DNA of 64,000 nucleotides from Mycteria americana. Lineage: Eukaryota > Chordata > Aves > Ciconiiformes > Ciconiidae. The notes under the pieces were generated by a model. The model had not been told where the DNA came from. It saw only the letters and a program-made list of their open reading frames with translations, and did not search any database. Positions 56,701 through 64,000 of the stretch are shown piece by piece. The position numbers and the translations under genes are program-made. Position 1 is the stretch's first letter, and the number at the start of each line of letters is the position of its first letter. Location of the stretch: contig NC_134367.1 in assembly GCF_035582795.1 (NCBI RefSeq), positions 114,600,062 to 114,664,061 on the forward strand, given 5' to 3'.

Positions 56701-59700
56701 TCCCCCACCCTTGACCGTGGGGTGGGTGGTGAGGTTACTGCTGTCACCCTCAAAGGCTTCCTGTGCAGAGACATCCTGCCCTCACTAGTGATGAGGGAAG
56801 CACGGACTCTCTCTGAACATCTTCAACCTTCTGTTGTCTCCTGGTTGAATTGCTGCAGTGACAAGTTCTGCCAGACTGCGAACTGCTACGTGACAGAGAG
56901 GAAAACGAACCACCACCCTCCATCACACGGCAGCCGCAATGGCTACAGGGCTGGTGACCATCTCTCTTCACCTACTGTTTGCTCCATCACTGTTGTAGTC
57001 CTGGGTTGACTAAGGTGCCAGACAAGCTGTACCAGGACCTATCCTAAGCAGCTGCCCAGGGAAGTTCCTACCTCTGGGTACCAAAGGCCAAAAGCACAGT
57101 GATTTTCCCCCACACAGGAGCATCAGGAGACTTCTGTGGTTGGTGAGCCTGGCGTTAGCTTGTTGGTGGCCAGCCAAGCTGGATGAAGCCAACTGTGCTG
57201 ATGAGGAAGAGGCCGGAGACAAGCTTGACTGGGCTTTTTGGGTGACTTCAGTTTGCAAATGCAGCCATGCTAGTTCTGAGCATGTCTTCTCCGGAGGAGA
57301 GGGGGCACTAGAGCCATTTGAAAAGATGCTCTTCGCATACCGTGTTGCAGCTTGTCTGGGTGAAACAGGATAGACCAAGCTCTGGTTGTGCAGAGGTGTG
57401 ATTTGGTGAACTTGGGGGTCACAGGGCTGGTCCCAGAAGGGATGTGTGGGAACTCTTCAGGAACAGGCTTACCTCAAGAAGAGCAGTAGCCTACAAAATG
57501 AAATTAGCTTTGGACCTCTGAGCATGCCTTGGCTGGGCAGGTTGGCTAATTACACTGACCTTTCCTTGTTAAAACTCATGGAACTTACTAAGATGACTAC
57601 AGATTTTTAATTATCCATTTTTCCTCCCCGAATAGTAGGTCTTTTCACTGCTTTCTGTGTTAGCCAGATAACATAGTTGGAAATGTTTTTCCTGTTCAAT
57701 CCGACACTTTGTCCGTCTCCTGCACACCCCAGGTAGCTCAGTGAAAATTATTTCTTCTGCAAAATGTTGAGAGAATAACGAAACATAGTGTTTCCACAGC
57801 TCTGACATGCTTTTTGCCCAGCTGGCTTGCTCAGAGGCTTTTGAACAGAACTGGCTCTGGGATCTGTTTGATAGGAAGTTGCAGAACTGGCAGGAGACTT
57901 TTTTGCTCTGTGCTGTTTTAAACTGCTCTCTCCCAAATATAGCAAATGCTTCTTGCAGATGCTTGTGCTGGGAAAGCAAGAAGCAGCGGAGTTCAGATAT
58001 TAGAGGAAAAGGAGCACAGACATGCTTTCAGCAATCCGGCACAAATCAAGAGCGCTCAGAAAAATCTCGTTTTGCCCCCTTGATTAGCAGCTCTAATGGG
58101 AATAAAGAAAGCCCAAAGCCTGCGCTCACTGGGGCAAGCAGCTGCTGTACAGAAACCCAGTCTGCAGCACAGGAGGGTAGAGCTAGATATTTAATCCCGC
58201 AAGCAAATGTCATTGGGGTCAACTGTGCCTGGAGCCGCACGGGGGGAGCCAGCGTGGTTTGTGCACGCTGTGGGACAGGCCGATGTGCAGGCAGGACTCG
58301 CAGGAAAAAGGGCTGGTCTGTGCTGGGGTCTGGTGGGGTAGGATTTGCCAGGGCAGAGCCATGGCTGCTGTAAACCAATTTCTTCCACCTCATCGCAAAG
58401 ATTGTCAGCTCAATACTAACCGCAGAGCTCCTCAGCTGGTAGTGGGCGGGGGGAGGTGGGAGGGAAAATGCCTGACAGGTTTTCAGACCCTCCGCTGAGT
58501 TTGCGGTGCTGGCAATTAGAAAAAAACCCAGCATCCTCTGGCTATCAACAGAGCCAATTCGATCGGGAAGTAGTGAGAGTGAATAGCGAGTAGTGAGTGA
58601 GAAATTAAACATTGGCCCCAGCCTGATGTGTTTTGATTACATTTCAGATACCTACCACGTCTTATACTGAGTGCACTGAAATTAGTCTGTTTGTCCTCAG
58701 AAGTGGAAAAGCGCTCAAGGCTTCACTGCATCTGGGGCTAGGAGGGGAGAGAGGAAGATGACAACGTTGCCTCTCCGTATGTTGGCTATCTGGAGAGCTT
58801 CCAGTCAGGACCGATGCTCGCTGCCCTGCTCAGGGACAGGTCAGGGGAGTGCCAGGCTGGTGCAAAGCTGTGGCTCAGGGATGCGGTCCCCAGCATCCTT
58901 GCCCATCCTCGGGGCGATGCTCATGGCAGAGCCTGGCGTGGAAGACAATTTTTGATCTAAAGCATTACCGTAGCCGAAGTGACGTGCTTGGAAACGAGCC
59001 TGCCTCTGGGCCTGTGCTATAAGCTGCACGCCAGCCTTAACGTTTTTTTTCCCTTATTTTTTAAAGAGGATTGGAGAAATCTTTAGCACTTCAGTTGTCC
59101 TTCAGGGACTTTAAAGGAGAAGTGCTGCCCGGGTGCTGCTGAGAGGAGCCCCGTGAAAGGGCTGCAGCACCTGGTGAACATCCTCTCCCCTCCCGGTGCC
59201 AGCGGGGCCATGCTAATCTGGCTGAGCTGGAGAGCAGGGACCTGTCCCGGGCACGGCTCCTGTCAGTGAACCCTGTGAGTGGCTGCAGGGCTGGCATCTG
59301 CTCCTTCACCCTGACGCTGCCCAAGGCACACGCAGCCAACGCAGGAGCTGTGGCAGGAGGCCTTGCTGTCTATGGGGTCCTCCAGTGCCTGGGACTGGCA
59401 GTGCAGACAGCAAAGGGTCTCACACTGAGATGGGCTGCCAGATCCCCCTGAAGTCACAGAGAGTTTCTCGGCCTTTCATTGAATCTTGTGTTTGGTATCC
59501 ACTGCTGGGCCAGGCGATGCCCCATATGAGGGGCTGCACATCACCTGATGTGATGTCTCTAAGCACCTTGGTTGTTCAAGCACCTTTGAAACTTTCACGT
59601 GGTACCAAAGTATCTGCTGCGAGGGGAGCAGGGCACTCCAGAAACCTTGCTTTAGCCAACAGAGAGGTATAGACTGGACCTTGGTCTGAAATACTGACAC

Positions 59701-62700
59701 AGGCAAGCAGGGTTTATATTTTTATTTTTACTTTTTTAAATTTTATTTTTATTTTATAGGGAATGCTGAGGGAATATCTGCCTTTGGGGAAGGTGCTGTG
59801 TGACGGGGTCTGAAACCAGCCCGTAAGCTGCAGATGTGACCAGAACGTCCCTCAGCTGACATTTGGGCTGCTCTTCCCTGGGCTTGATCATCCCCATCCA
59901 CATTTTCCTGGGACATCTGTGTTGTCTTGTGGGAGATGCCGTCTCACAAGCCCTCCTGAAAGACAAAAGGCAAAAGTGGTCCCAGATACCTGGGGCTAAG
60001 TAAAGCCTTCCTTTCCCCAGTGCTGAGCTAATGCTCGCACCTCTTGCAGCCTCATATGTGTAACCTAAAAGTTTTCCACAGGGGGTCACCATCTCACAGG
60101 GGATGCAGGACCGGGCTGGGGATGCAAGGCAGGCTGGTTTCTTATCCTTAGCAAAAGCAAGGCAGAGCCAGGCATCTGCCACAACCCTGTCCCTTATCCC
60201 AGCAGGTCACCTCCATCCAGGCCACCTCCATCCAGGTGCCTCCTGGAGGAAGGTCTGATACAGCCTGCCTGGAGATGCATTTTGCTTTGATCACCCAGGC
60301 AGAAGGGCACTAGAGGGACTGATGCTGCCTCAGTTCAGGCCCTCAAAAGCCTGGATGTCCCAAACAGATGCTCTCCTGCAGGATCAGCACCCATTTTTGC
60401 AGCTCTTTGCCTGGATATTGCCATTGCCAACAGATACCTCTCAGCATCTTGTGTCCAGGTGGTCTGTAAACTGAAGGAAATTATTCTAATTTTGTCTCAT
60501 CTTCTTGTCCTGCTTCTGAGGATAATTAAGCTGTTTGTGTAAGTGCGAAGACCAAAATCAAATGTATCTGCCCCTAGGTGGGGAAAAGCGTTTATCATGT
60601 TCCTTGAGATCAAGATAAGATAATTCTTGAGTCTTCAGTGCTTCTGAGTTTTCTCCCCGTCTTTTGAGGAACGCTGATATGAACATGCTTGTCCTCCACA
60701 GCTGACGTTATGTATGCCGCGAAACGTGTTCTGCATGTGTAATCTGGGGCTTAGCATGCAAGCAGGACTCAAAAACACATGTTGTGTTGTGAGCACATTC
60801 TTGTTCATCCACTCAGTCCGGAGCAAGGGGGAAACACCTCCCCACCTACGTTCCACGCAGGCGCAATCAGCCATGCTTGCTGGTTCAGAGGCATGGTTTA
60901 TCTGAGGGACATCAAACGCCAATGCAGCCAGCAAACCCCTCCCCGGCATGCATTAAGACTGCAGAAGCAGCCCAGGAGCAAACACAGGGCTTCTCTGTTC
61001 TCCTAGAAAATCCTCCAGCAGCTCCAGCGGCACCTATGGCTGTGACAGTGGCCGGAGCCGGCACTGGGCAAAGGGCTGCGTGCCGTGAGCTGCCGTTGTT
61101 ATGCTTATGCTGTGGCTGAACCAGACAGAGTGGTGGGAAATGGAGCAGAGAAATGCCTTGTCCTTCACTCCCTCGCTGCGCAGTGGCAGAGGGGCTTGTG
61201 CACTCAGTTTTTGGTGCTGGCTTGTTGAGTGATTGTACATAGACTTGGTTATTTTTTTTGCTTTGTGATTTCCGTTCATTTTGCAATAGAAAATGCGTTT
61301 TGCTCGATAGCCCGGATGTGATGAAAATAGTTGCAGAGCTTCGGTTGTGCCTCTGCAAGCACAGGCCCTGAGGCTGTGTAGGCAAGCGTGAGAACTGGGA
61401 TACTGAAATATGTGCATCCTCGACCACAGGTCGTTCACTACCCTCGTACCTGGCAGGTGCTCAGAGAGGCAATCGAACACAAAGATTGACAAATTGCGTT
61501 TGTGGCCGTTACAGATTTTATACAGATACCAACACAAATGTTTGGGGGAAGGGCTATGAACTTTCCTTAGTTCTGCTAAAAATGTTACACTGGAGATATG
61601 TCATTGTGATTAGCTCCTCAGGAAAACCAGGCTCCGCATAAGAAAATATTCCCTTCTGTTGGTGGAATAATTGGCTGTTTTTCAATACGTTGCCGTAAGA
61701 AAGAGGAAGAAACTGGATGTTTCTCCAGCATGATCAATAAACTGCAGGAGTTATAATATATTAATGACAGATGAAATTAATTTAGTGATTCTTCAGATCT
61801 CTGGCCTAATTGAAATGCAGTCTATTATGCTTTTGTAGAACTTTGCATTGCTTTCCCAAGAACAGCCGCTGACACATGCCACTGCGTTGCTTGTAAATAT
61901 TGGAGCTGCTGAATAGCAGCTTCTTGTACCGGCAGACCCTGCAACTGGGGGGGGAGTAAACCATTGACTCCAGACACTGAAACTACCTTTTTTGATACCG
62001 GTGGCATTTAATCCTGGCAAATAAGCACCAAGTGGGAAACTGTCTTTATGCTGCCCCAAATATGTTTCAGGGCCACATGCAAAGCCAGCAAAAGTCATAT
62101 GCACACTTCTGAAATTAGTGGTAAATGTCCTCCCCCCCTAGGAAATTATGCCTGGAAATTAGATGAGATCTGGAGGATTCAATTTATATAAATACCTGGG
62201 ATTGTCCCATGGATTATTAAAACAGAACAGCAGCCTTACTCTAGTTGGCTCCTGGACCCCTCAGGCTATTAACTTGAATAAATCTTGTTTGCTTCGGAAT
62301 TGAAATTAGCTCCCTTAACTGCATCAGCATAAAGCGTCTCGTTTTCTGCAAGCCTTTTTTTAAAGGTACGTTGAGATTAAATGGCTTGCAACTCAAGCAG
62401 ATATGAAAGGCTGTGTTGTGGCAATGCAAATGATGTGATATATGGTACAACTGGGATCATTGTGCAGAAGAAATGAAAATCAGGATCATTTTTTGCTTGC
62501 TTGCTGCTTGCTTTCTTGCTCCTGGGATATTGTGCCATCAGTTAAGAGCTTATTTCTTCCCTGTGAGGGTGACAGACCCCTGTTTGAGGTGAGACTCAGA
62601 AAACTGTAAATTGTCTTGTATCAAATGGAAAAGGTTGCAAAGGTACAAAAATTAATTGGGAGTGCTCAGCTCAGAGTCCTAGGGGTGGTCCTGGCTGTGC

Positions 62701-64000
62701 CCAGGTCAGGCATGGCTAAATTCCCCGTTTTCTGCTAACGGCCAGCTGGAGTTTAATGAGGCAGTATGTGAGTGAACGCAAGATGTTGAGTAAGGGACAA
62801 GGGGCTCTGGGTAGCACGACACAGGGCCGGCTGCGCTGCTATGGGGGCAGCGTCTGGGGGAGCCAGGATGTCCCCTCCGAACCCTCCCGTGGTCATATGG
62901 GAAAAGTATCTGCATTTTTGGAGTTGCCAGAGAGCTCTGCCGCAAGGTCCTGCTCTCCTCAACGCCCGCTCAGGGAGGTGGAAGGTTACATCACTTACTT
63001 CCCTGGAAGCAAAATAGCTACTAAACAGCTACGGAAAATTTATATTGAGGGTTGTCTTGTCATCAGCTGCATCTCAACACTGAGTTACTGGGTTTGGAAA
63101 GAAAGCTTCAATAAGAGCAGACAGATCAATAATTATTTTATCTACTCTTTGATTTAAGGAGAAAACAATACAGTGAGATTGAAGGAAACCTTTTTGTTTC
63201 TGTGCTTAGTAACTGAGTTTGTTTTGTGCCTGATGCGGGTGACTTCTCTTGCTTAAGACCCACAGGGCTCAACACTTGGTCAAAGCTAACACTGTACTCT
63301 GAGGCCATCGCCAGAGCAGAGGGAAAGCATCTTTTCACACCCATCGGGAGACCAAGACCGGAGCAGCAAACAGAGTTTTTTGTCCCCTTCTGGATTTGAT
63401 TACCTGCTGCCATTTTTTGGAAGATTTGGAGGTCTGAGACAACACTTAATTCACTAATTTGAGTTCATCTCAGAGTAACTTGACTTGAATTGTCTGGTTT
63501 TCTCTTAATGAATGTAATGTTATCATAGGTCAGTTTTGCTGATTTGTTCTATTTTTATTATTATAAAGTACCATAAAAAACGGGTAAGACCTCCAGACTG
63601 CACCAAAAAGAAATCGTTCTGAGAATGAAGGATGTCTAAGAATGGTTTCTGGGTATTTGGTTCTCCTAAGGTCTTGACTTTACCTTGCACAGCAGAGCCC
63701 AAGACAGGTATCAGTGGTTTCCAAGGCAGAAGCCCTCTGTATATTAAAATAACATGTTGTCTGGAGGGGGATTTCAGATGGTACCTTACGTGAGGATTTG
63801 TTCTTGCAAACTGGGAGGCTCCCAGCCACCATGGGTGACTAAAGCTCAGACACTGCTGTTGTGCTCTGAGGGATGGAAAAGGAGGCAGAGGGGTTTTGGG
63901 GAGGCTTACGCAAATTTGGCAGAGGTTAGAATGGGGGTGGCCGCCCCACTTTTTCTCCCTGCCTGCCTGCCACCACTCCTGTAAGGATGCACAAGTCAGT
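50796..64000. other. Intergenic stretch downstream of CST3, no gene recognised
   Basis: No further cystatin paralogue or other known protein is seen. It contains a pyrimidine-rich block at about 54.43-54.78 kb, a two-copy 'cacctccatccaggc' repeat near 60208-60237, an A/T-rich low-complexity run at 59713-59758 and a TTGC-rich run near 62493-62520. Some A/T-balanced parts (about 61.5-62.5 kb) have the even composition often seen in conserved non-coding DNA, but conservation cannot be judged from one sequence. Confidence 0.5.
59713..59758. repeat. A/T-rich low-complexity run (TTTTA)n-like
   Basis: An imperfect run of TTTTTA/TATTTT units immediately after ordinary sequence. Confidence 0.8.

Noticed and set aside
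50796-64000. Second cystatin gene downstream of CST3
   Set aside because: Searched by eye for QxVxG, PW and the Cys pattern on both strands; none found.
1-64000. A new multi-gene system
   Set aside because: Only two ordinary single-copy genes and one broken provirus are supported; nothing else forms a coherent set.

Overview
The window is vertebrate nuclear DNA, almost certainly from a bird. Two genes are recognisable exon by exon and both are close to their chicken counterparts: destrin/ADF (DSTN, minus strand) and egg-white-type cystatin C (CST3, plus strand). CR1 LINE 3' ends, several decayed MIR-type SINEs, a gammaretrovirus-like provirus fragment, long introns and CpG-island promoters fit an avian genome. 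The proteins differ from chicken at enough positions that I do not think this is chicken, but I cannot name the species.

Layout, left to right. 1-650: GC-rich island at the window edge with no gene I can identify. 650-4,500: intergenic. About 4,515-16,900 (minus): DSTN, with a long 3' UTR, exons 4, 3 and 2, an 8.8 kb intron 1, and a first exon whose only coding bases are the ATG at 16,700-16,702, inside a CpG island of about 15.75-17.45 kb. 17.5-28.2 kb: intergenic with MIR-type SINEs, an old interspersed repeat and a possible divergent first exon at 17.6 kb. 28.25-30.17 kb (plus): 3' half of a provirus, consisting of a broken integrase, an env open frame that has lost almost all of SU, and an intact-looking 3' LTR of about 630 bp. 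30.2-48.1 kb: intergenic, with one CR1 3' end at 34.9-35.1 kb. 48.1-50.8 kb (plus): CST3, three coding exons, CpG-island promoter and poly(A) signal. 50.8-64 kb: no gene recognised.

The two host genes are not functionally linked. Destrin depolymerises actin filaments in the cytoplasm; cystatin C is a secreted inhibitor of papain-family cysteine proteases. Both look intact. I found no evidence of an undescribed multi-gene system. The features most worth a second look are the provirus env frame that stays open after an internal deletion, a perfect 15-bp hairpin in the LTR, loss of the S-x-E phosphorylation motif in this cystatin, and the close spacing of DSTN and CST3.
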